NCBI GenBank assembly: GCA_023263695.1
Contig: JALQUZ010000006.1
Location: 1-52,116, forward strand
From: Ilumatobacteraceae bacterium
GTDB taxonomy: Bacteria; Actinomycetota; Acidimicrobiia; Acidimicrobiales; Ilumatobacteraceae
Reading direction: 5' to 3'
Length of the DNA: 52,116 nucleotides
Shown here: positions 33,181-41,576 of the stretch, in pieces
Position numbering within the stretch: position 1 is the first letter of the stretch
How the letters are laid out: each line of letters starts with the position of its first letter
Notes under the pieces: model-generated
Database searches by the model: none
Told to the model about the DNA's origin: nothing
Seen by the model: the letters and a program-made list of their open reading frames with translations, nothing else
Translations under genes and position numbers: made by a program

Positions 33181-33750
33181 CTAGCTAGCGAGTGAAATTC
33201 GCTCCATGATTGGAACGAATGTAGAAAATTCGGGTGACACATGATTGAGCAGTTTTGCGCATTCATCCCAACGACGTAGCGACACAGCATCTGAGAATCC
33301 TGGTAGCGATTCAAATCGCTTGACTTCATCATCGTTCATGATTCCACCCTGGATTTCCAAACTGCGCATAGATCCGGCAGAAAGTGTTGAAAAGTAGTCT
33401 GCTTCAACTGCACAGAGGTAGCGCTTTGCTTCAACGTGAAGGGCAATTGGGGCGGTGACGCGTGGCCCAAAACTTTTTGCCAAGTACTTGACTGCAGTTG
33501 ACTCGTGCTTATCGTTCACGGAAATATTGACATTTCCAGCCTTTGATTCAAGTGTAAGTAGATGACCAACGTCGTGCAACAAGGCTGCAATGACGAGTTC
33601 ATCGGTTGAGCCTGCCTCTTGAGCGAGCACTGCGCATTGAACTGCATGCTCAAGCTGTGAAACACATTCGTCATACTTTTGGGTTCCCCAAGTGGCGAAT
33701 AGGTTTGCTATTTCATTGATCACGTGAAACTGGCCTTCCTCGAAAGTCAT
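33181..33750 (-). CDS. phnZ: PhnZ/TmpB-type HD-domain mixed-valent di-iron oxygenase
   Basis: A 189-residue HD-domain oxygenase that cleaves an alpha-hydroxyphosphonate to phosphate and an acid with O2. Family marks: SQLEHAVQCAVLAQEAG, the HD pair in ALLHDVGHLL, a further His in DKHESTAV and in LHVEAKRYLCAVE, and the C-terminal SMRSLEIQGG and LRRWDECAK blocks. These are PhnZ-like rather than generic HD hydrolase features. Its start lies 38 bases inside the end of phnY, so the two are coupled. Whether the natural substrate is aminoethyl-, trimethylaminoethyl- or methylphosphonate cannot be read from sequence alone. Confidence 0.88.
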   Translation of the reverse strand: MTFEEGQFHVINEIANLFATWGTQKYDECVSQLEHAVQCAVLAQEAGSTDELVIAALLHDVGHLLTLESKAGNVNISVNDKHESTAVKYLAKSFGPRVTAPIALHVEAKRYLCAVEADYFSTLSAGSMRSLEIQGGIMNDDEVKRFESLPGFSDAVSLRRWDECAKLLNHVSPEFSTFVPIMERISLAS

Positions 33751-34495
33751 TGATTAGTGAGACTCTTACTTTATTGCCTGAATATTTTGAATCTTGGAAC
33801 TCTAGTAATTTCTGTGCATAATACGGTTCGCGCAGATCGCCTTCAGATAGTGCGTTATACGTCGGGTACAACGCACGGCGATCGCGATTCGAATTGTTGT
33901 CGCCGCTTCTGTGAGGAGTGCGGGAATGGAACCACAGTGTTTGACCAGCCATCAATTCAACAGGGAACCATTCCATTGAATCGACAACAGATTGGGCAAT
34001 GCATCCTTCTTCATCCATAGGCAAAATTTCTTTGTGCATTCCAGAGACAACTTCTAGGCAACCATTTTCAATTGTGGCGTCATCTACAGCAACCATGCAT
34101 GAAAGATGGATATCTACGAAGCGGTAGGCAGGGGCATCTTGATGTGGTGAGTAACCAGCGCCTCCGACCAATTTGTAGTTGATTTTCTCTTTGTACAGGA
34201 CGGCTTGTTCGCCCAGAAGTGACGAGGCTGTTTCAACCATTACACCTTGAGTGAGGAATTGTCGTAACCCTTCATGCGAAGGCGTGAAGTATTCAGTTCT
34301 GCAAAGCTTTGGACCATGCTCGGTTTGTTCTCGGTAATGCAACCATGGCCCGGTGTCGGGTAAATCTTGAATTTCTTGCACCCACGTTTGTAGCGCTGCA
34401 GTCTGGTCGCGATCAAGTGTCTGAGTAATCAGCCATCCAAGGTCATTGAACTGGGCCATTTGTTCCTTGGTCAAGGTGCTTGACACAAACGACAT
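33713..34495 (-). CDS. phnY: PhnY/TmpA-type Fe(II)/2-oxoglutarate phosphonate alpha-hydroxylase
   Basis: A PhyH-family dioxygenase of about 260 residues, which hydroxylates the carbon next to phosphorus so PhnZ can cleave it. It has KINYKLVGGAGYSPHQDAPA, with the iron His and Asp in HQD, MVAVDDATIENGCLEVVSG, and the second His in FHSRTPHRSGDN with an Arg downstream for 2-oxoglutarate. I start at the ATG at 34495 (MSFVSSTLTKEQMAQF) because family homology begins there. It is divergent from the phosphotransferase gene. Confidence 0.87.
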   Translation of the reverse strand: MSFVSSTLTKEQMAQFNDLGWLITQTLDRDQTAALQTWVQEIQDLPDTGPWLHYREQTEHGPKLCRTEYFTPSHEGLRQFLTQGVMVETASSLLGEQAVLYKEKINYKLVGGAGYSPHQDAPAYRFVDIHLSCMVAVDDATIENGCLEVVSGMHKEILPMDEEGCIAQSVVDSMEWFPVELMAGQTLWFHSRTPHRSGDNNSNRDRRALYPTYNALSEGDLREPYYAQKLLEFQDSKYSGNKVRVSLINDFRGRPVSRDQ

Positions 34496-34522
34496 GATAT
34501 TCACGTTAATTATTGGACCCTC

Positions 34523-34556
34523 GTTCGGTGTCGAGTTTCCCAAGATTTCACCTGGG
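34523..34556 (+). promoter_or_regulatory. GTTC-type tandem repeats between phnY and the phosphotransferase gene
   Basis: GTTTCCCAAGA (34535-34545) is followed directly by TTTCACCTGGG (34546-34556); the second matches 9 of 11 positions of the Streptomyces PHO unit. A third GTTCGGTGTCG lies at 34523-34533, one base out of phase. They sit in the divergent gap and could serve either direction. Candidate only. Confidence 0.35.
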
Positions 34557-34604
34557 GTTGGTCCGTTGCTAGACGGTTGCAGTGCTCGGTCTAGGGTTTG
34601 GTTC

Positions 34605-35657
34605 GTGGGGGAAGTGTCATCGCATGTGGGCGTCGGTGCTCCGTATCTCGCGCGCCATCTTGGCGTTCCCAGCCTGGCCATTAAGTCCATTAAGTCAATT
34701 GGAACTGGGCAAATGGCCGAGAGCTATCGGGTGTCCTTCATTGATGGTGCTCATGGTCAATTACCACCGTCGGTTGTGGTGAAGGTACCTTCGCAAAGCG
34801 AAAGTAGCCGCACTGCATCACGAATTACTCGCTGCTACGAACTGGAAACTGGTTTTTACACCCATGTTCAGTCATTAGTAGAGGTGAGCGCGCCAACATG
34901 TCTGCACGTGTGGTTTGACGCAACTACTGACGACTTTGTATTGGTGCTTGAGGACATTGTCAATGGCAAACAAGGCGACCAAATAGCTGGCGCAACGTTG
35001 GACCAGGCTCGCGCAGCCATAGATGAACTTGTTCAATTGCATTCACCATTGTGGAACTCCTCTCGATTGGACACGCTGAGCTGGATGCCGCGGCACACCA
35101 TGGAAAGCTCGCAAGGCACTCGCGACTTACTGCGCTCGGTATTCAGCGGTTTCTCCACGAGATTTTCTTCGCTAGTGAGTGCCGAAGTATTGGAACTGGG
35201 AAATCGGCTTGTTGAAAAAATTGATGGCTACGATCACGCATTTCCAAACAATGAAACCATCGTGCATCGAGATTTCCGATTAGACAATTTGTTGTTTACC
35301 GAATCAGTAAATGGACTGAATGTAAAAGTGGTCGACTGGCAAACTGTCAGCATCTCGTCTGGAGTAACTGATCTTGCCTATTTCATTGGAGCAAGTTTTG
35401 GCCCAGAACAGCGTCGCGAAGTGGAAGATGAACTTGTGCATCGGTACCACGACGGATTGTCGCAGGCCGGAATTTCCATGTCGTGGACAGAAGTGTGGGA
35501 TCAATACCGCTTGTTCGCAACTTCTGGGTACATCATGGCCATCGTTGCGAGCATGTTGGTAAAGCAAACAGAACGAGGCGACGCGATGTTTGCTGCAATG
35601 GCGAACCGTCATGGTCAGCAAATGATTGATTTAGAAACATTGTCACTCTTTAGATAG
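34605..35657 (+). CDS. Aminoglycoside-phosphotransferase-like kinase (APH/EcKL fold)
   Basis: A small-molecule kinase-fold protein of about 350 residues. The nucleotide-binding start is KSIGTGQMAESYRVSF with Lys in PPSVVVKVPS; the catalytic loop is IVHRDFRLDNLLF and the metal Asp is in VKVVDWQTVSI. LARHLGVPSLAIKSI marks the beginning of homology, so a GTG at 34605 with AGGG upstream is my choice; the open frame extends further upstream across the phnY promoter region. It is followed 7 bases later by a partner gene. Members of this group are common beside lipid and steroid genes in actinobacteria. The substrate is unknown. Confidence 0.78.
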   Translation: MGEVSSHVGVGAPYLARHLGVPSLAIKSIKSIGTGQMAESYRVSFIDGAHGQLPPSVVVKVPSQSESSRTASRITRCYELETGFYTHVQSLVEVSAPTCLHVWFDATTDDFVLVLEDIVNGKQGDQIAGATLDQARAAIDELVQLHSPLWNSSRLDTLSWMPRHTMESSQGTRDLLRSVFSGFSTRFSSLVSAEVLELGNRLVEKIDGYDHAFPNNETIVHRDFRLDNLLFTESVNGLNVKVVDWQTVSISSGVTDLAYFIGASFGPEQRREVEDELVHRYHDGLSQAGISMSWTEVWDQYRLFATSGYIMAIVASMLVKQTERGDAMFAAMANRHGQQMIDLETLSLFR

Positions 35658-35664
35658 GAAACGC

Positions 35665-36717
35665 ATGGCACTTTTTGACGCAGAAGACGAGCGATTTGGT
35701 CACCAACTTCCAGAACCATTTCGCAATGTTGTGCATCACAATGACAGTTGGAGAGAAAGCCTGTTCTTCATCATGCAAAGGCGAAATGAACCAGGCGATG
35801 TGCTCATTCTTACGCTTGCTCATTTTCCAGCGCACAATGAAATGGATTCGTTGCAATTAGGTCGAGTTGGTAGTTCGCCAATCATGGCGCGACATTCACG
35901 TATTACTGAAGCCGACCCTAACAACTGGAATGTTGGCCCCGTGTCCATTGACATTGTTGAACCCAAAAAGAGAATTCACTTACTTGCGCGTAAATCAGAT
36001 GCAACTCCGGTCGAACTCGACATCACGTTCACGGCACGAACCGCCCCGTATCAATTACGACGTGGAACGATGAAGGCTGGCAATGAAGTGGTGTGGGATC
36101 AGACGCACATGTTTCAAAGTGGAACGTACAACGGCACGTATACGCACAATGGAACCACCTATGAAGTGGAAAATTGGTGGGGACAACGTGACCACTCGTG
36201 GGGAGTGCGGGTGCACAACCGTTGCCCAATGTGGATGTGGACACCAATTCAATTGGAGGAGGGTTTCCTGCAGGTGTGGCACTGGGAATACCCAAATGGT
36301 GCGCGCGTGTATACCGATGGATGCTTTGCTCCAGTTGGCGGCGGCGACCCAATTCCTGTCATCGCATTTGAACACGACCTGCAATGGCAAGACGCGAATG
36401 GCAATGATGTTTCGTACGGGCAGTTTGGTGAGGAAGTTGTCGGTCTAGCTGGCGTCTTAACGTTCACACTTGAAGGCGGACGCAAAATTGTGGTGGAAGG
36501 CACGGGTAGATGGGCGCAGCGATACAGCAGCATCGCATTAAAAACTCCAAATGTGCTGGGCGGAGGTCTTTCGGAAATGCAGGTCACCACGTCAGATGGC
36601 CAGCGTGGTAGCGCAATTTATGAACTAACCGGACAGTGGCATCACCGTTATTTCCCAATCGGACGTGGCGAAAAATTGCCGCCCTTAGGGGTAACGCCTG
36701 GCGAATTACACTCGTGA
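35665..36717 (+). CDS. Conserved protein, probable CrtC/AttH-like lipocalin-type fold
   Basis: A 350-residue cytoplasmic protein without a signal peptide. It is rich in beta strands and Trp/His. The block YEVENWWGQRDHSWGVR and the later GQWHHRYFPIGRGE resemble the WGxRDHSWG type motif of carotenoid 1,2-hydratase/AttH-like proteins, which bind hydrophobic molecules in paired lipocalin barrels. I do not recognise a closer family. The 7-base spacing from the kinase-like gene suggests one operon and a shared lipophilic substrate. Confidence 0.6.
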   Translation: MALFDAEDERFGHQLPEPFRNVVHHNDSWRESLFFIMQRRNEPGDVLILTLAHFPAHNEMDSLQLGRVGSSPIMARHSRITEADPNNWNVGPVSIDIVEPKKRIHLLARKSDATPVELDITFTARTAPYQLRRGTMKAGNEVVWDQTHMFQSGTYNGTYTHNGTTYEVENWWGQRDHSWGVRVHNRCPMWMWTPIQLEEGFLQVWHWEYPNGARVYTDGCFAPVGGGDPIPVIAFEHDLQWQDANGNDVSYGQFGEEVVGLAGVLTFTLEGGRKIVVEGTGRWAQRYSSIALKTPNVLGGGLSEMQVTTSDGQRGSAIYELTGQWHHRYFPIGRGEKLPPLGVTPGELHS

Positions 36718-36741
36718 CATACATCAGTAGGGAGCACTTGA

Positions 36742-37629
36742 ATGAATAAGGAACAGTTTGCAAAAGTAAAGAGCGGCAAAGGTTTTATTGCTGCACTCGA
36801 CCAAAGCGGTGGCAGCACGCCAAAAGCATTGATGCTGTACGGCATTGATGAGAGCGAGTATTCAGGCGACGAGCAGATGTATGACCTCATTCATGCAATG
36901 CGCACCCGCATCATTAAGAGTTCTGCTTTTTCTGGTGATCGTGTGTTGGGCGCCATATTGTTCGAGATGACCATGGACCGCAAGATTGACGGAAAGGGTT
37001 CAGCAGAATATTTGTGGGAAGACAAAGGTGTAGTTCCATTTTTAAAAATTGACAAAGGTTTGGCCGACGAAGCCGACGGTGTGCAAGTGATGAAGCCGAT
37101 GCCAGAACTCAATGCGTTACTTGATCGTGCAAAACAGCACGGTGTATTTGGAACCAAGATGCGTTCGGTAATCAAATTGGCAAATGAAAAGGGAATTAAG
37201 GCAGTTGTCAGTCAGCAGTTCGAAGTTGGCAAGCAAATAATTGCCGCTGGTCTTGTGCCGATCATCGAACCAGAAGTTGACATCAAGAGCCCTCAGAAAG
37301 CTGAGGCTGAAGCACTGATGAAGGCGGCTATCTTGGCTGAACTCAATACATTGTCATCAGATCAGAACGTGATGTTGAAGCTCACACTTCCAAACGTTGC
37401 AGGCTTCTTCGATGAACTCGTTGCACATCCTCGCGTTGTTCGAGTGGTTGCGCTTTCAGGTGGATACAGCCGTGCAGATGCAAACATTGCTCTAGCAAAG
37501 AATAAGGGAGTTATCGCTAGCTTTTCGCGCGCACTCACCGAAGGCTTGTCGGCAAAGCAGAGCGATGCAGAATTTGATTCGTTACTGAATTCAGCAATTC
37601 AAGGAATTTACGACGCGTCAAACACCTGA
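36742..37629 (+). CDS. Fructose-bisphosphate aldolase class I
   Basis: A 295-residue Schiff-base aldolase of the compact bacterial class I type. Markers: [19 protein letters not shown], the strand [28 protein letters not shown], the Schiff-base Lys in VMLKLTLPN, and the phosphate-binding [18 protein letters not shown] precedes the ATG. It acts in central carbon metabolism by cleaving fructose 1,6-bisphosphate. Its last 12 bases overlap the end of the convergent msrA gene. Confidence 0.93.
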   Translation: MNKEQFAKVKSGKGFIAALDQSGGSTPKALMLYGIDESEYSGDEQMYDLIHAMRTRIIKSSAFSGDRVLGAILFEMTMDRKIDGKGSAEYLWEDKGVVPFLKIDKGLADEADGVQVMKPMPELNALLDRAKQHGVFGTKMRSVIKLANEKGIKAVVSQQFEVGKQIIAAGLVPIIEPEVDIKSPQKAEAEALMKAAILAELNTLSSDQNVMLKLTLPNVAGFFDELVAHPRVVRVVALSGGYSRADANIALAKNKGVIASFSRALTEGLSAKQSDAEFDSLLNSAIQGIYDASNT

Positions 37630-38136
37630 TGCACAGGTAACGCCAGTGCCGCGAATGCCGCAGTAACCGTCAGGGTTTTTTGCCAAGTATTTCTGGTGAT
37701 ATTCCTCTGCAAGATAAAAGGTGTCAAGAGGCGCAATTTCGGTTGTAATGGTTCCGTATCCGGCAGCGGTTAAGCCAACCTGGAAATTGCGGCACGTAGT
37801 TTGTGCATCTGCAGCCTGTTCGTCGTTTGTGGTGTAAATAGTGCTGCGGTATTGAGTGCCAAAGTCGTTTCCTTGGCGCATGCCCTGTGTTGGGTCGTGG
37901 TTTTCCCAAAACACATTCAAAAGATCTGTGTAAGAGATAACAGCCGGATCGAATTTCACAAGTACTACTTCTGCGTGGTGAGTAGTTCCGCTGCACACTT
38001 CTTTGTATGAAGGATTCTTTGTGACTCCACCGGCATAACCAACGGCGGTTTCTGATACTCCATTCAACGACCAAAACAAGCGCTCGGCTCCCCAGAAGCA
38101 GCCCATGCCGAATACTGCAGTTTGCATGTTGTCCAT
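37618..38136 (-). CDS. msrA: Peptide methionine-S-sulfoxide reductase MsrA
   Basis: A 172-residue repair enzyme reducing methionine-S-sulfoxide. The catalytic Cys is residue 13 in [10 protein letters not shown], with GYAGG, the YxxVCSGxTxHAE block ([15 protein letters not shown]), FWENHDPT and GTQYRS. C-terminal cysteines in [13 protein letters not shown] serve as recycling residues. I start at ATG 38136; upstream in-frame starts would add a non-conserved tail and overlap the acyltransferase gene. Confidence 0.94.
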   Translation of the reverse strand: MDNMQTAVFGMGCFWGAERLFWSLNGVSETAVGYAGGVTKNPSYKEVCSGTTHHAEVVLVKFDPAVISYTDLLNVFWENHDPTQGMRQGNDFGTQYRSTIYTTNDEQAADAQTTCRNFQVGLTAAGYGTITTEIAPLDTFYLAEEYHQKYLAKNPDGYCGIRGTGVTCASGV

Positions 38137-38172
38137 TCGCACAATGTAGCCCCGATTGGTAGCGTCACACCA

Positions 38173-40128
38173 GTGAAAACGCGCCGCACCGACATTGAGG
38201 GAATGCGTGCGCTTGCAGTTGGGCTGGTGATACTCAATCATGCGGGGGTGTCGTGGCTGTCTGGCGGATACATCGGTGTAGACGTGTTCTTTGTGATCTC
38301 TGGGTTTCTCATTACTCAGTTACTGATTGATGAAGCAAGCGAACGTTCCTCAGTGGACCTTCGCAATTTCTGGGCACGGCGTGCACGGCGAATATTGCCA
38401 ATGTCAATTTTGGTCGCACTGCTTACTGTCATTGCCGGGTTATTCATGCTTGAACCAGGCAAGGTTCGCGAATTAAGCGCAATTGGTTTAGGTGCACTTG
38501 GTTTTTGCACCAACATTGTGTTGTTCTTCCGAACGTCGGACTATTTGTCTGGAGTAACAGCACCTTCTCCGCTTCGTCATTTTTGGTCGCTCGCAGTAGA
38601 GGAGCAGTTCTATTTGTTGTGGCCACTCGTGGTGTTTGCCGCGGTGAAGTATGGCAAAGTCCATTGGAGAAAATGGCTTTTTGGAGTTGGCGTAGTAGCT
38701 GGGCTTGCCTCGTTGGTTACATCCATCGTGATCACGAAAGGTCACCCAGGTGCTGGTTACTACCTTCCATATTCACGGTTTTGGGAAATCAGCGCAGGCG
38801 CACTGTTAGCGCTTGCAGGATCACGCGTTGACAAGATTCCACAAGTATTTAGGGTCATCGGTGGTTGGGTAGGGCTCATTGCCGTGATCGTTTCGGCTGT
38901 GATGTTTTCGGAGTCGACTGTCTTTCCCGGCTACGCGGCGGTGTTGCCAGTTACCGCAACGGTGCTCATGCTTGTTGCAGGCAGTGCAAAGTTTGGCCCG
39001 GTTTCTCTTCTTTCGCTTGAACCGTTACAAAGTCTTGGAGCACGAAGCTATTCGTTGTATCTGTGGCATTGGCCATTACTTGTATTGATAGAAGCTCGGT
39101 TCGGAACGCCATCGGCATGGGGTAAAGCGTGGATTGTGGTTGCAGCACTCGTGCTATCTGCCATTTCATATCGTGTTATTGAACAACCTGTGCGTCACAA
39201 CACGTGGCTGTCGGCTGTCTCACTTCGTAGTTTGTCTGCAGCTGGTGTTGCTCTGTCGCTCAGCCTGTCGGCGGTAGTGGTGTTATTTGCGGTTGCTCCA
39301 AAAATTGATGCTGGTGCAATGCAGCTCGCAGAAATGGATGCAGCGCGAGAAGCTGCAATTTCTGGTGACGCGGCCAACGTCGGTCAAGAAGTAATCCCAG
39401 CGGTGAAGCCCGTGCATGTGTTATTGCTTGGAGATTCAACAATGGCTGGCCTTCGATGGTTTGAAGATGGCGCGAAGTCATTGCAAGGGTTTACCTACGT
39501 GTTGGATGCCGAATCGTGTCGCAGAATTTCGGAGTGGTCGTGTTTTGGCCGTGAAAAACGAACTCCAAAGAACGTGGTCACCGTTTTGAATAACACCACA
39601 GAGTCATTTGATGTTGTGGTGTTGATGGCCGGATACGACAGCAGCGTGAAAAAAATTGGCGATGAATACAAAGACCTCACTGAAGTTGTGCGCGCCAAGA
39701 ATCTAAAAATGATCGTTCTCACTTACAAAGAATCGCTGTATTTCCCAGCGTCGGGTTCTCGCGGTAAGCGTTCGGTGTATGCAGAATTCAACGCGGTAGT
39801 TCGCGACATGGTTGCGCGTGATTCACAACACTTTGCACTTGCCGATTGGAATGCGTACAGTGCTGGACAGAAATCGTGGTTTAGGCCAGATGGAATCCAT
39901 CTCAATATTGATGGGACATTGGCGCTTGGTGCTTTTATCAGTACGGCTATTGCAGAAAATACAGATAATCCGTGTCCGTATGCGTCCGTTTATCCGTGTT
40001 CATATTCCAACAACTTGCCTCAGGCGACTGACTTTCTTGCACGATTCAATGTTGCAGACACCGAAATGCATTGCTACGAAGATGGTGAAGCGCGAAAGAA
40101 AGTGTGCACTACTGACAGGCGAATTTAG
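38173..40128 (+). CDS. OafA/YrhL-type acyltransferase with C-terminal SGNH domain
   Basis: A membrane acyltransferase of about 651 residues that likely O-acetylates a cell-surface glycan. The N-terminal acyltransferase-3 domain has [19 protein letters not shown] with its His, [26 protein letters not shown] and [15 protein letters not shown], with about ten helices. An extra helix leads to an outer SGNH domain: [11 protein letters not shown] (Ser block) and [11 protein letters not shown] (Asp-His block). I choose GTG at 38173 because homology begins right after it. Its stop overlaps the stop of the convergent M14 gene by 3 bases. Confidence 0.92.
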   Translation: MKTRRTDIEGMRALAVGLVILNHAGVSWLSGGYIGVDVFFVISGFLITQLLIDEASERSSVDLRNFWARRARRILPMSILVALLTVIAGLFMLEPGKVRELSAIGLGALGFCTNIVLFFRTSDYLSGVTAPSPLRHFWSLAVEEQFYLLWPLVVFAAVKYGKVHWRKWLFGVGVVAGLASLVTSIVITKGHPGAGYYLPYSRFWEISAGALLALAGSRVDKIPQVFRVIGGWVGLIAVIVSAVMFSESTVFPGYAAVLPVTATVLMLVAGSAKFGPVSLLSLEPLQSLGARSYSLYLWHWPLLVLIEARFGTPSAWGKAWIVVAALVLSAISYRVIEQPVRHNTWLSAVSLRSLSAAGVALSLSLSAVVVLFAVAPKIDAGAMQLAEMDAAREAAISGDAANVGQEVIPAVKPVHVLLLGDSTMAGLRWFEDGAKSLQGFTYVLDAESCRRISEWSCFGREKRTPKNVVTVLNNTTESFDVVVLMAGYDSSVKKIGDEYKDLTEVVRAKNLKMIVLTYKESLYFPASGSRGKRSVYAEFNAVVRDMVARDSQHFALADWNAYSAGQKSWFRPDGIHLNIDGTLALGAFISTAIAENTDNPCPYASVYPCSYSNNLPQATDFLARFNVADTEMHCYEDGEARKKVCTTDRRI

Positions 40129-41534
40129 AAAAATTCGTTAGTTACTGCAACAACTGCTTTGGCGTTGCGCTGTGCATCTTCTTCGCTCAGCGTTGGGCCA
40201 AATTCAACTGTCATGCTGACGCCATTTGGCCCTTGGAATGATTTCGCCCAGTTAGCGCCAGTTCCACCGAATACTGCTTCAAGGAGTGGTTTGTCGCCGG
40301 AGTAGCCGCACAAACAGTCCAATTCAAGAAGCGGCAGGCCAACGAGTGAGGCATATTTTGCGCGTACGTCTCCGTCGTGGCCGGTGCCAGGCCCAATACG
40401 GAAGTAGTCCTGGTGATACCAAATAACGAACTCTGGTTTCACAAGTTCGCCTAGTTTCACTAAACCTTGCACTTCGGGTTCGCTGGCGCTGTCTGTGCCT
40501 GCGTACTGCCACGAACCTGGCTTACCAATTTTCTGCCAGTTGCCAGGAAAGTTTCTGTTCAGGTCGACGCCGTTTGCATTTTGGCGAGTGCGTAATTGTT
40601 GACCATCTGGGTTCATGGTGCGCACCATCCACAAATCGATGTTTCCTTCAAGGGGCATGTCGCGCAAAATGTCTACTACGCGATTACCGACGAACTCGTC
40701 GCCGTGAATGCATCCGATGACGAGTACTCGTGCACCGTCGCTTCCGCTTTGACGTCGATAAAAGGTGAGTGGCACATTTTGAACTGAACGCCCAAATTCA
40801 ATATCGGTATTTAAAGGAACTTCGCCAAACTTGCTAAACCAACCTGGTTCAATCGGTGCTTCCGGGTTTACAGTGTCACCACTTGAGTCCGTTCCTGAGC
40901 CTGCACTTCCAGAATCTCTAGCAAAGAGTTTTGTTGCTTCATATAACACTCCGGCCGAAAGAACTCCGAGTGCAATGGATTTGACAGAGAGATCGCTGAG
41001 GAAATTTCGTCGCGAAATAATTTCGCGTTCATGCTCGATTTCTGGCGTGATAGCGATTTCGCTAGTTTCGGATTCAAGAACGGGAATCGGTTGAGTGTTC
41101 TCGATTGCCGCAGGCTTTACGACCGCAGGCGAAGCAGTGAATGATGCTCGGCTACCAGACCGATCGGTGTCTACACGCCAGGTTTGTCCGGTTTCATCGG
41201 TGTATGAAAGTGCAAGAATCTTGGTTCGCGCTTGGGTGGCCGAAATGAGGCCGCTATCAAACTGGGCGCAGGTTTCTTGATACACACGATTCATTCGGGC
41301 GAACTCGTCGTCTAAATGCGTGGCTGTTTCGACTTGTTTGAATGAAGCTCGGCTGCCTGATTTTTTCGAGTCAATAGCCCAGGTTCGACCTTGGCTGTCG
41401 ATTGCACGCAATTCCAAAATGGTGGTGCGTGCCGTTTCGGCAGAGATTTCATTGTTGTCGAACGCTTCGCAGGTTTCGATATAGATGCGATTCAGGCGCT
41501 CTAGCTCGGGGGGAAGTGGGGGCGTAGAAGGCAT
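40125..41534 (-). CDS. M14-family peptidase with duplicated N-terminal modules and internal twin-arginine anchor
   Basis: A 469-residue protein in three parts. Residues 11-65 and 78-132 are tandem copies of one module (LNRIYIETCEAFD and MNRVYQETCAQFD; both end W-x-(I/V)-D-x3-SGSRASF). Residues 171-203 carry SRRNFL followed by a hydrophobic helix, a Tat-like signal placed internally. From about 232 is a zinc carboxypeptidase domain: HGDE (H277, E280), RTMNPDGQQL, NANGVDLNRNFPGNW, YHQ and a late Glu in MTVEFGP. It resembles murein-tripeptide amidases and related M14 enzymes. Modules inside, peptidase outside is the predicted topology. Confidence 0.86.
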   Translation of the reverse strand: MPSTPPLPPELERLNRIYIETCEAFDNNEISAETARTTILELRAIDSQGRTWAIDSKKSGSRASFKQVETATHLDDEFARMNRVYQETCAQFDSGLISATQARTKILALSYTDETGQTWRVDTDRSGSRASFTASPAVVKPAAIENTQPIPVLESETSEIAITPEIEHEREIISRRNFLSDLSVKSIALGVLSAGVLYEATKLFARDSGSAGSGTDSSGDTVNPEAPIEPGWFSKFGEVPLNTDIEFGRSVQNVPLTFYRRQSGSDGARVLVIGCIHGDEFVGNRVVDILRDMPLEGNIDLWMVRTMNPDGQQLRTRQNANGVDLNRNFPGNWQKIGKPGSWQYAGTDSASEPEVQGLVKLGELVKPEFVIWYHQDYFRIGPGTGHDGDVRAKYASLVGLPLLELDCLCGYSGDKPLLEAVFGGTGANWAKSFQGPNGVSMTVEFGPTLSEEDAQRNAKAVVAVTNEFF

Positions 41535-41576
41535 GTTCTCATTGACTTTACTTCATGGATAAACGCCGATGGCGGG

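Noticed and set aside
14736-34495. Interpretation of the phosphorus block as a recent mobile island
   Set aside because: No integrase, transposase, flanking tRNA or direct repeats are seen, and base composition by eye does not differ from the flanks.
36029-36590. Several antisense frames opposite the lipocalin-like gene
   Set aside because: Pro/His-rich shadow translations; the plus strand frame is continuous, has good spacing to its neighbour and a conserved-looking core.
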